Assembly (NCBI GenBank): GCA_947625075.1
Contig: CANQMY010000016.1
Coordinates: forward strand, 1 to 13,352
Source: an uncultured Clostridia bacterium
GTDB taxonomy: Bacteria; Bacillota; Clostridia; TANB77; CAG-508
Direction: 5' to 3'
DNA length: 13,352 nt
The stretch's first letter is position 1. Each line of letters starts with the position of its first letter. The position numbers and the translations under genes were made by a program. Shown in pieces: positions 6,395 through 13,352 of this stretch. Under the pieces are notes generated by a model. It saw only the letters and a program-made list of their open reading frames with translations. It was not told where the DNA came from and made no database searches.

Positions 6395-8702
6395 CTATGA
6401 TAGTATTTCAAGTCCTGCATATTTTGCCATCAACCTTTTATGCCCAACTTTTTCAAATTCTATATCAACTTTTATATCATCATCTTCTGCTTCTAATTTT
6501 TGTATTATTCCTTGTCCAAATTTTTTATGATATATTTTTTGTCCAACTTTATATTTAGTAAGATCAATATTACTATTTTTTCTTGATTGTATTGATGCTA
6601 AGAAACTTTCTGCACTTCTTCCAAATTTTGCAGATGTATTATTATCTATATTAGATACATTTACTTTATATGTAGTAACCTTATTTTCAAGTCCATTAGC
6701 ATAATTATTTGTTTTATATTTACTTCCATAATTCCATTCTAAATCTGTATCTTCATATTCTTCATTTTCTTTTTCATTCATTGCATCTTCATATCCATCT
6801 AATATTTCTTTAGGAATTTCTTTTAAAAATCTTGATGGAGGATTATAACTTGTTGATCCAAAAATTGTTCTTCTCTTTGCAAATGTTAAATATAAATATT
6901 GCTTTGCTCTTGTAATTCCAACATAAAAAAGTCTTCTTTCTTCTTCAATATCTTCTGGATTATCCATTGATTGATGTCCAGGAAATATCCCTTCTTCTAG
7001 TCCTGCTAAGAAAATTACAGGGTATTCTAATCCTTTAGCGCTATGAAGAGTCATTAATGTGACAACATTTTCATCATCTTCAAGGTTATCTGTATCGCTT
7101 GCTAATGATATTCCATTTAAAAATTCTGTTAAAGAATTTTCTACAGATTCTTTTTCAAATTCATTTGCAACAGTAACTAATTCTTCTATATTTTGAATTC
7201 TAGTTTCTGCTTCAATAGAATTTTCATTTTTTAATGCTTGAATATAACCAGATTTATTTAAAACTTGCATTATTATTTCTGAAATTGGTAATTGACTGTT
7301 TTTTAATTCTTCAATTGTATTAATAAAATCTCTAGTATTATCATATATTCTTGGAATATATTTATCTGCATCTTTAATTATTTCATACATTGATATTCCA
7401 TTTTGCATAGATAACTCTCTAACTGTATCTATACTGGTTTTTCCAACTCCTCTTTTAGGCTCATTTATTATTCTTTCTAGAGATAAGTTATCAGATTGAT
7501 TTGCAATTAACCTTAAATATGCTATGGCATCTTTTATTTCTTTTCTTTCATAAAATTTAAGTCCACCTACAATTTTATAAGGTATATTTTCTATTCTTAA
7601 TTTATCTTCTAAAGCTCTAGATTGTGAGTTCATTCTATAAAGAATTGCAAAATCAGATAATTTATAATATTCTTCTCTTTTTAATTTATTTATTTGATCA
7701 ATTATATAATTTGCTTCGCTATATTCATCTTCTCCACAAAAAATATATGGAAGATTTCCTTCTTCATTCTCTGTCCAAAGCTTTTTATCATATTTATTTT
7801 CATTATGTTTAATAACTGCATTAGCTGCTTTAAGTATATTTCCAGTACAACGATAATTTTGCTCCAATTTTATAATTTTTGTTCCTGGAAAATCTTTTTC
7901 AAAATTTAATATATTTTTAACATCTGAACCTCTAAAACCGATATATTGATTGATCATTATCTCCAACTGCTGTTATATTTCCATATTTTGATGCTAAAAT
8001 AGTTATAAGCGTAAACTGAGATTTATTAGTATCTTGATATTCATCTACTAATATATATTTAAATTTTTCTGAGTAATATTCTAATACATCTGGATTTTCC
8101 ATTAATATTTTTATAGTAAAATTAATAATATCATCAAAATCTATTGCATTATTTTCTTTTAACCTTCTTTGATATAACGTATATACTTTTCCTATTATTT
8201 CTTTTCTATAATCTCCTGAATATTTAAAAATATATTGTTCTGGATCAAGCATTTCATTTTTTGCATTACTAATTTCATTTAAAATAGACTTTTCTGTAAA
8301 TAATTTTGAGTCTATATTAAGTTCTTTAATACAATTTTTTATTAAAGTTTTTTGATCTGAAGTATCAAATATTACAAATGAAGTATCAAATCCAAGTCTA
8401 TCAATAAATTTTCTTAATATTCTAACACAAACCGAATGAAACGTTCCCAACCATAAATCATTAATATTTTCTCCTATTAAATTTTCTGATCTCTGTCTCA
8501 TTTCATTTGCTGCCTTATTTGTAAACGTTATTGCAAGTATATTCCAAGGTTTTACAGATTTTTCTTGTATTAAATATGAGATTTTATATGTTAATACCTT
8601 AGTTTTTCCACTGCCTGCACCTGCTATTACTAAACATGGACCTTCTGTATTTTGCACTGCTTCTCTTTGTTTTGGATTAAGTTCTTCTAATAATTTTTGC
8701 AT
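6395..8702 (-). CDS. pcrA: ATP-dependent DNA helicase PcrA/UvrD, interrupted by a single-base frameshift
   Basis: This is a superfamily 1A 3'-5' helicase acting in repair, replication restart and removal of RecA filaments; it is essential in B. subtilis. The upstream frame (8702-7935) encodes Walker A AGAGSGKT (residues 27-34, K33), motif Ia ITFTNKAA, motif II VDEYQD (219-223) and motif III GDNDQSIYRF. It then meets TAG at 7934-7932. The next frame continues with RGSDVKNIL, motif IV LEQNYR, motif V TLHSAKGLEYPVIF and motif VI EERRLFYVGITRAK. The C-terminal Tudor-like KVGQKIYHKKFGQGII domain ends at 6395. Removing one base in CGGTTTT gives IYRFRGSD, as in intact PcrA, and a 768-residue protein, normal for the family (B. 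subtilis 739). The Shine-Dalgarno is weak (AGAGAG). The break is probably a sequence error; otherwise the helicase would be inactive or depend on a shift. Confidence 0.94.
7934..7940 (-). other. pcrA: Frameshift point in pcrA
   Basis: The coding strand reads TAT CGG TTT TAG AGG; the intact gene should read TAT CGN TTT AGA GGT (Y-R-F-R-G). One extra base in GG or TTTT explains it. UUU followed by UAG is also a context where a ribosome could slip +1 and restore the frame, but CGG as an otherwise unused codon favours an inserted G. Confidence 0.8.
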
Positions 8703-8782
8703 ATATTTTCTCTCTTTCTAATTTTAAGTTTATATGTTCATTAAATATGTAAAGTTATAAAACTTTTGTTCGTAGTAATTCT

Positions 8783-8810
8783 ACTATATTTATAAAAAGA
8801 AAGCAAGCAA
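8783..8810 (-). promoter_or_regulatory. Possible pcrA promoter
   Basis: The minus strand has TTGCTT (8810-8805), a 16-base spacer and TATAGT (8788-8783), about 80 bases before the pcrA start. It lies in the 159-base proS-pcrA gap, where no clear terminator follows proS. The -35 is a weak match, so read-through from proS is also possible. Confidence 0.35.
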
Positions 8811-8861
8811 ATTTTATGTATTATTTGTTTTAAATTTATTATTTTCTAGTTATTAAAAGAT

Positions 8862-10301
8862 TTAATATTGTCTTGCCCAAATAACCATTTTATCTGCTTT
8901 TTTACCGCAACAAACACATTTATCAGATATAACTTTTTGTTCAAATGGAATACATCTTGATTTTGCTCCTGTTAATTCTCTAATTTTATCTTCGCATTCT
9001 TTATTTCCGCACCACATTGCATTTATAAATCCTTGATTTGTTTCCATTATATTTTTAAATTCATCCATATTAGTTGCATTACTTGTTTTTTCTTCAAGTC
9101 TTTTCTTGCACATATTCAACATATTTTTTTGTATACTATCCAATATATTTGAAATTTCATTTTCCATATTATCAAGTGATATAGTAATTTTTTCTTGATT
9201 ATCTCTTCTAACTAATACACATTGATTGTTTTCTATATCTCTTGGTCCTATTTCTAATCTAAGAGGAATTCCCTTCATTTCCCAGTAATTAAATTTATAT
9301 CCTGGAGAATATTTATCTCTATCATCGACTTTAATTCTAAAATTTTTAGACAATCTATTTTTTAATTCTTCTACTTTTTCTAATACACCTTCTTTATGTT
9401 GTGCTATTGGAACAATTACTATTTGAATTGGCGCAACTTTAGGTGGCAATTTTAATCCTCTATTATCTCCATGAGACATTATTAGTCCACCAATTAATCT
9501 TGTACTACTTCCCCATGATGTTTGATAAGCATACTCTTCTTTTCCTTCTCTATTTTGGAACTTAATTTCAAATGGTTTTGTAAAATTTTGTCCAAAATAA
9601 TGTGATGTAGCTGATTGTAATGCTCTTCCATCATACATCATGCTTTCTATTGTATATGTTGATATAGCACCAGCAAATTTTTCACTTTCAGTTTTTATTC
9701 CTTTAATTACTGGAATAGCTAATAAGTTTTCAGCAACATCTGCATAAATTTCAAGCATTTGTATTGTTCTATCCATTGCTTCTTTTTCAGTTTCGTGTAT
9801 TGTATGACCTTCTTGCCATAAAAATTCTCTTGATCTTAAAAATGGTCTAGTTTCTTTTTCCCATCTTAATACATTACACCATTGATTATAGACAAATGGC
9901 AAATCTCTCCAAGAAGTCAACCATTTTGCAAACATTGTCGAAATTATAGTCTCTGAAGTAGGTCTTATACATAACCTTTCATCTAGTTTTTCTCCACCTG
10001 CTTCTGTAACCCATGCAACTTCTGGTGCAAATCCTTCAATATGATCCTTTTCCTTTTGTAATAAACTTTCAGAAATCAAAACTGGAAAATAAACATTTTC
10101 TACTCCAGTTTCTTTAAATTTTTTATCTGTATAAGCTTGTATGCGCTCCCAAATAGCATATCCGTAAGGTTTTATTGCTATGCATCCTTTTATATCAGCA
10201 TAATCAGCTAATTCAGCTTTAATTACAATATCAGTGTACCATTGTGCAAAATCTTCATCAATATTTGTAATGTCTTTTACAAAATCATTATTATCACTCA
10301 T
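8862..10301 (-). CDS. proS: Prolyl-tRNA synthetase, archaeal/eukaryotic-type
   Basis: This is a class II synthetase that charges tRNA-Pro with proline. The 479-residue product lacks the large editing (INS) insertion of the common bacterial ~570-residue enzyme and follows the archaeal/eukaryotic-type (type 3) plan. Motif 1 region is at about 41-76, and RPTSETI at 113-119. Motif 2 lies in RWEKETRPFLRSREFLWQEGHT (146-167), and motif 3 in GLIMSHGDNRGLKLP (272-286, R281). An anticodon-binding domain covers about 290-385. A C-terminal zinc-type domain has C431, C436, C462 and C465, and the protein ends in the typical WARQY. The ATG at 10301 has AAGGAAGG eight bases upstream. The frame extends eight codons to a TTG that lacks such a site. 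Proofreading of mischarged alanine would need separate trans-editing factors, not seen here. Confidence 0.96.
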   Translation of the reverse strand: MSDNNDFVKDITNIDEDFAQWYTDIVIKAELADYADIKGCIAIKPYGYAIWERIQAYTDKKFKETGVENVYFPVLISESLLQKEKDHIEGFAPEVAWVTEAGGEKLDERLCIRPTSETIISTMFAKWLTSWRDLPFVYNQWCNVLRWEKETRPFLRSREFLWQEGHTIHETEKEAMDRTIQMLEIYADVAENLLAIPVIKGIKTESEKFAGAISTYTIESMMYDGRALQSATSHYFGQNFTKPFEIKFQNREGKEEYAYQTSWGSSTRLIGGLIMSHGDNRGLKLPPKVAPIQIVIVPIAQHKEGVLEKVEELKNRLSKNFRIKVDDRDKYSPGYKFNYWEMKGIPLRLEIGPRDIENNQCVLVRRDNQEKITISLDNMENEISNILDSIQKNMLNMCKKRLEEKTSNATNMDEFKNIMETNQGFINAMWCGNKECEDKIRELTGAKSRCIPFEQKVISDKCVCCGKKADKMVIWARQY

Positions 10302-10347
10302 CCAATTTTCCTTCCTTAAAAACAAATTTTATATAATAAATTTTATC

Positions 10348-10380
10348 AAAAAATTGGATAAATGTAAATAATATTATCCA
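10348..10380 (-). terminator. Weak intrinsic terminator after the ZIP gene
   Basis: On the minus strand, TGGATAA overlapping the ZIP stop codon (10380-10374) pairs with TTATCCA (10361-10355) across a 12-base loop. AA and a run of six Ts (10353-10348) follow. The stem is AT-rich, so termination is probably partial and proS, 72 bases on, may be partly cotranscribed. Confidence 0.4.
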
Positions 10381-11105
10381 TTTATTATCATTGCAAATAA
10401 TCCTATTATAAATCCCAACATATTTCCTACTGCTGTCATTCTTCCATGATAAAGTTTATTAGATTCTGGAACCAACTCTCCTGACACTATATAAAGCATT
10501 GCTCCTGCAGCAAAAGAAAGACACAAAGCAATTACATTAATTGATATATTTCCAACTATCGCTCCTATTAATGCACCTACTCCTGTTGCAATACCAGATA
10601 ATATTACATAAAACATAATTTTAAAAGGATTCATTCCTCCACTTTTCATTGGTATTGCCATGCTTAAACCTTCTGGTACATCATGAAGAGCAATCGCAAT
10701 AGCTAGTGAAAAACCTAATGCATTTGATGCTTCAAATCCTGATCCTATTGCCAAACCTTCTGGTATATTATGAAGTGCAAGTCCAATACTTACAATAATT
10801 CCAGTTTTCACTAAACTAATATTATTAGAATTTGAAATGCTAAATTTTTTATTTACCAAAATATCGCATCCAATCATCGTAATAATTCCTAACATAATTC
10901 CTAAAAGGACTGTAAAAATCGATGTCATTTCTAATGCTTCTGGAACAAGATCAAAACATACAACTGCTAACATCAGACCAGATGCAAATGCTAATACAAA
11001 ACTTAAAAATTTATTTGAATTCCTTTTTGTTAAAATTCCTATAATTCCACCTATTGTGGTTCCTATCGTTCCAAAAAATAAACCAAGTAAAGATATTTGC
11101 AACAT
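10374..11105 (-). CDS. ZIP family divalent metal transporter
   Basis: This is a ZIP-family membrane transporter of the ZupT/GufA-like type that moves Zn2+ or related divalent metals into the cytoplasm. The 243-residue product is hydrophobic throughout, with about eight membrane segments. The two metal-site helices are clear: HNIPEGLAIG at 112-121 and HDVPEGLSMAIP at 141-152. FDLVPEA (51-57) and SGELVPES (208-215) are further conserved acidic stretches. The long histidine-rich loop of some family members is absent. The ATG at 11105 has only a weak GGGGA site. It lies 94 bases after prfA on the same strand. From general knowledge, a ZIP gene following prfA is common in Clostridia. Metal specificity cannot be read from sequence. 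Confidence 0.93.
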   Translation of the reverse strand: MLQISLLGLFFGTIGTTIGGIIGILTKRNSNKFLSFVLAFASGLMLAVVCFDLVPEALEMTSIFTVLLGIMLGIITMIGCDILVNKKFSISNSNNISLVKTGIIVSIGLALHNIPEGLAIGSGFEASNALGFSLAIAIALHDVPEGLSMAIPMKSGGMNPFKIMFYVILSGIATGVGALIGAIVGNISINVIALCLSFAAGAMLYIVSGELVPESNKLYHGRMTAVGNMLGFIIGLFAMIING

Positions 11106-11199
11106 ATTTTTATCCCCTATATATAAATTTAATTAAATTTATTAATAACAGTAAAAAAATAGAACTTTTAAAAATTTAAAAATTTTATTTTTATTTTAA

Positions 11200-12261
11200 T
11201 TATTCTTCACTTGCTTGTAATTTTTCTGCTGTATTAGCAGCAATTAAGTTATCAATCATTCCATCAATATTTCCATTTAAAAAACTTTCCATTTGATAAA
11301 CACTTAACCCAATTCTGTGATCTGTTATACGACCTTGTGGATAATTATAAGTTCTAATTTTCTCACTTCTATCAGCATTTCCAATTTGATTTCTTCTTTC
11401 ACTTTCAATTGCATTATCTCTTTTTGCTTTTTCTATTTCATATATTCTTGATCTTAATAGTTTCATTGCATATTCTCTATTTTGCATCTGTGATCTTTCA
11501 GTCTGACATTCTGCAACCATTCCTGTAGGAATATGAATTAATCTAACAGCAGATGAAGTTTTATTTACATGCTGACCACCTGCGCCTGAAGCTCTAAATA
11601 CCTCCATTCTAATATCTGCTGGATTAATTTCAACATCTACATCTTCTACTTCTGGTAAAACTGCAACAGATGCAGTTGACGTATGAATCCTTCCACTAGC
11701 TTCAGTTTCTGGTACTCTCTGAACTCTATGAACACCACTTTCAAATTTTAATCTACTATATGCTCCGTCACCTTTTACCATAAATGAAATTTCCTTTATT
11801 CCTCCCAGTTCCGTAGCATTTTCATTTAATACTTCTAATTTCCAATGTTTTAAATCACAATACATAGAATACATCCTAAATAATGTTCCTGCAAATAATG
11901 CTGCTTCTTCTCCTCCTGCTCCAGCTCTTATTTCACAAATAACGTTTTTATCATCATCCGGATCCTTTGGAATTAAAAGTTTTTTTAATTCTTCTTCTAA
12001 TATTGGTAATTTTTCTTTACACTTAAGTATATCTTCTTCTGCTAAATCTTTTAGTTCTTTATCATTCAACATTTCTTTTGCTTCTTCTAGATTGTTTTGA
12101 ACTAACTTATATTCTCTATATTTTTCTACAATTGGTTCTATATTAGAACGTTCTTTCATCATTTTACGCCATTCATTTTGATTTGAAATTACTTCTGGAT
12201 CACTAATCTTTGATGTTAATTCATCATATTTCTTTTCTATTTCTTCTAAATTATCAAACAT
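11200..12261 (-). CDS. prfA: Peptide chain release factor 1
   Basis: RF1 recognises UAA and UAG stop codons and triggers release of the finished peptide on the ribosome. The 353-residue product has the N-terminal helical domain (about 1-95). The PxT codon-recognition tripeptide appears as P184-E-T186 within RVPETEASGRIHTS, where RF2 would have SPF. The catalytic GGQ is at 228-230 within SGAGGQHVNKTSSAVRL; the glutamine is the usual N-methylation target of PrmC, which is not in the window. The length is typical of RF1. The ATG at 12261 has GGAG nine bases upstream. A near-consensus promoter stands directly in front, so this is probably the first gene of a prfA-ZIP(-proS) transcript. UAG is used as a stop in this window (radC, pcrA), consistent with a need for RF1. 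Confidence 0.97.
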   Translation of the reverse strand: MFDNLEEIEKKYDELTSKISDPEVISNQNEWRKMMKERSNIEPIVEKYREYKLVQNNLEEAKEMLNDKELKDLAEEDILKCKEKLPILEEELKKLLIPKDPDDDKNVICEIRAGAGGEEAALFAGTLFRMYSMYCDLKHWKLEVLNENATELGGIKEISFMVKGDGAYSRLKFESGVHRVQRVPETEASGRIHTSTASVAVLPEVEDVDVEINPADIRMEVFRASGAGGQHVNKTSSAVRLIHIPTGMVAECQTERSQMQNREYAMKLLRSRIYEIEKAKRDNAIESERRNQIGNADRSEKIRTYNYPQGRITDHRIGLSVYQMESFLNGNIDGMIDNLIAANTAEKLQASEE

Positions 12262-12292
12262 AAAATATAGCTCCTTTAAAATTTACTTTAAT

Positions 12293-12321
12293 ATTATATA
12301 ATATTTTCTGTAATCTTTCAA
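12293..12321 (-). promoter_or_regulatory. Sigma-A type promoter of prfA
   Basis: The minus strand has TTGAAA (12321-12316), a 17-base spacer and TATAAT (12298-12293). The predicted transcript starts near 12286, about 25 bases before the ATG and just ahead of the GGAG site. It has the same hexamers and spacing as the promoter at 5644-5672. Confidence 0.75.
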
Positions 12322-12337
12322 GTATTTTGATTTTTTA

Positions 12338-12351
12338 ACTTAAATTCAAGT
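12338..12351. promoter_or_regulatory. Near-palindrome between the prfA and CDF promoters
   Basis: ACTTAAATTCAAGT is palindromic at 12 of 14 positions. It lies 5 bases upstream of the CDF -35 and about 16 bases upstream of the prfA -35, where a regulator could touch either promoter. It does not clearly match an operator I recognise, and AT-rich DNA yields such patterns by chance. Confidence 0.25.
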
Positions 12352-12356
12352 AACTA

Positions 12357-12402
12357 TTGTTTATTATTTAATTTAATGTTATACTCAATTTTATGTTATA
12401 AT
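12357..12402 (+). promoter_or_regulatory. Tandem extended -10 promoters of the CDF gene
   Basis: The upstream promoter has TTGTTT (12357-12362), a 17-base spacer and TATACT (12380-12385) with an extended TG at 12377-12378. The downstream one has TG-T-TATAAT (12394-12402) with no good -35. The repeated ATGTTATA element occurs exactly 17 bases apart (12376 and 12393). The leader from the second promoter would be about 44 bases, too short for a metal riboswitch. Confidence 0.6.
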
Positions 12403-12452
12403 ATACAAGTTTTTTTAATATGTTTAAAATATAATTGATGTAGGAGAAAAAA

Positions 12453-13325
12453 ATGAATAGATTTACTTCAGCAAAAACGGCTGGAATTTTAGGAATTATA
12501 GGAAATTTATTTTTACTTATTATTAAGGGATTTATTGGATTTTTTACTCATAGTCATTCTATGATTGCTGATGCTGCAAATAGCGCAAGTGATATTTTCG
12601 CATCTTTAATGACTTATATAGGTGGAAAAATTGCTAGTAAACCTTTTGATGATGACCATAATATGGGACACGGAAAAGCAGAATATCTCTTCTCATTTTT
12701 AATTAGTATTTCCATGATTATAATAGCAATCAATTTTTTATTTGACTCTTTAAAATCTCTTATACATGGTGCAACTTTTACTTTTTCTTGGTCTTTAGTA
12801 ATTATATGTATTATTACCATTATAATTAAATTTTGCTTATATTTTTACACTAAATCTTTATCAAAAACTAATAATAGTTTGTTAATAAAGTCAAACTTAA
12901 AAGATCATAGAAATGATTGCATTATTACTACATTTACATTGATTTCTGCACTTTTAGGATCAATAAATATTTTTTGGTTTGATAGTATCGTTGGAATTGC
13001 TATTTCTTTATGGATTTGTTATACAGGATCTCAGATATTTATAGAAAGCTATAACGTTCTTATGGATAAATCAATAGATAATGAACATAAAGATATTATT
13101 TTAAAAATTATTAAAAAATATCCAGAAATACATAAATTTAATCATTTTAATTCTTCTCCTGTTGGTTATAAATATTTAATTTCTGTTACTATATTTGTTG
13201 ATGGAAATATGTCTACTTTTAACAGTCATGAGATAGCTGATAAATTAGAAAAAGAATTAAATAAACTTGATTTTGTATATTTATCAATAATACATGTAAA
13301 TCCTATTATTATAGAAAATAAATAA
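12453..13325 (+). CDS. Cation diffusion facilitator family metal exporter, Mn-type signature
   Basis: CDF proteins are proton-coupled exporters of divalent metals from the cytoplasm. The 290-residue product has the usual six membrane segments (about residues 10-31, 37-54, 78-98, 113-132, 156-172 and 175-196). A cytoplasmic C-terminal ferredoxin-like domain (about 205-287) contains LMDKSID and ends near HVNP. The intramembrane metal site reads N43-SAS-D47 in segment 2 (DAANSASD) and D151-HRN-D155 before segment 5. This is the NxxxD/DxxxD pattern reported for Mn exporters such as MntE, not the H/DxxxD pattern of Zn exporters. Mn specificity is inference, and iron or broader specificity remains possible. 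The ATG at 12453 has TAGGAG at good spacing. It is divergent from prfA with its own promoters. No terminator is seen before the window ends. Confidence 0.93.
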   Translation: MNRFTSAKTAGILGIIGNLFLLIIKGFIGFFTHSHSMIADAANSASDIFASLMTYIGGKIASKPFDDDHNMGHGKAEYLFSFLISISMIIIAINFLFDSLKSLIHGATFTFSWSLVIICIITIIIKFCLYFYTKSLSKTNNSLLIKSNLKDHRNDCIITTFTLISALLGSINIFWFDSIVGIAISLWICYTGSQIFIESYNVLMDKSIDNEHKDIILKIIKKYPEIHKFNHFNSSPVGYKYLISVTIFVDGNMSTFNSHEIADKLEKELNKLDFVYLSIIHVNPIIIENK

Positions 13326-13352
13326 TAATATTTTTTATGATTAAGTAATAAA

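Noticed and set aside
8703..8861. Hidden gene, RNA or terminator in the proS-pcrA gap
   Set aside because: Only a short GTAG-TAATT-CTAC inverted repeat and a weak promoter are visible; there is no open frame with a start signal and no stem followed by a T run.
10302..10325. Longer ProS starting at a TTG at 10325 (8 extra residues)
   Set aside because: The extension covers the AAGGAAGG ribosome-binding site that serves ATG 10301.
10302..10373. T-box or other tRNA-sensing leader before proS
   Set aside because: The gap is only 72 bases, has no T-box consensus, and contains just a weak terminator hairpin.
11106..11199. Intrinsic terminator between prfA and the ZIP gene
   Set aside because: The AAAATTTTTAAATTTTT stretch can fold on itself but has no GC in the stem, so it is not a convincing terminator.
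12403..12452. Manganese riboswitch (yybP-ykoY type) ahead of the CDF gene
   Set aside because: The leader is about 45-60 bases of A/T-rich sequence, too short and without the conserved junction motifs.

Overview
The window is AT-rich throughout, with strong Shine-Dalgarno sequences and gene families typical of low-GC Gram-positive bacteria. The order DUF4321 - radC - mreB - mreC - mreD - PBP2, a MecA-type adaptor, and a ZIP transporter directly after prfA all point to a member of Clostridia, probably an uncultured or host-associated lineage. The species cannot be named from this sequence.

Layout. Positions 3-5672, read leftward, hold one probable cell-wall elongation operon: a small DUF4321 membrane protein, radC, mreB (frameshifted), mreC, mreD and the class B transpeptidase PBP2. 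A good vegetative promoter (TTGAAA-17-TATAAT) precedes it. MreB, MreC and MreD form the scaffold that positions PBP2 for lateral wall synthesis, and RadC is its usual genomic passenger. Positions 5741-6352 carry a MecA-like adaptor of ClpC proteolysis on the + strand. It ends at a bidirectional terminator (about 6355-6390) shared with the convergent pcrA. Positions 6395-8702 encode the UvrD/PcrA helicase, also frameshifted. Positions 8862-12261, read leftward, hold proS (archaeal/eukaryotic-type prolyl-tRNA synthetase), a ZIP metal transporter and prfA (release factor 1), with a near-consensus promoter ahead of prfA. Divergently from prfA, 12453-13325 encodes a cation diffusion facilitator with a Mn-type metal-site signature.

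Most content is housekeeping, and I see no phage, IS element, CRISPR array, RNA gene or defence system. The notable anomalies are two single-base frameshifts in normally essential, highly conserved genes (mreB near 3959, pcrA near 7934-7940). Each becomes a normal full-length gene when one base is removed, so uncorrected sequence errors are the likeliest cause. Other points worth a look are the PBP2 translation start, which lacks a nearby Shine-Dalgarno and has a hairpin plus a 9-codon leader ORF in front, and the divergent prfA/CDF control region with tandem extended -10 elements and a near-palindrome. No new multi-gene system is evident.
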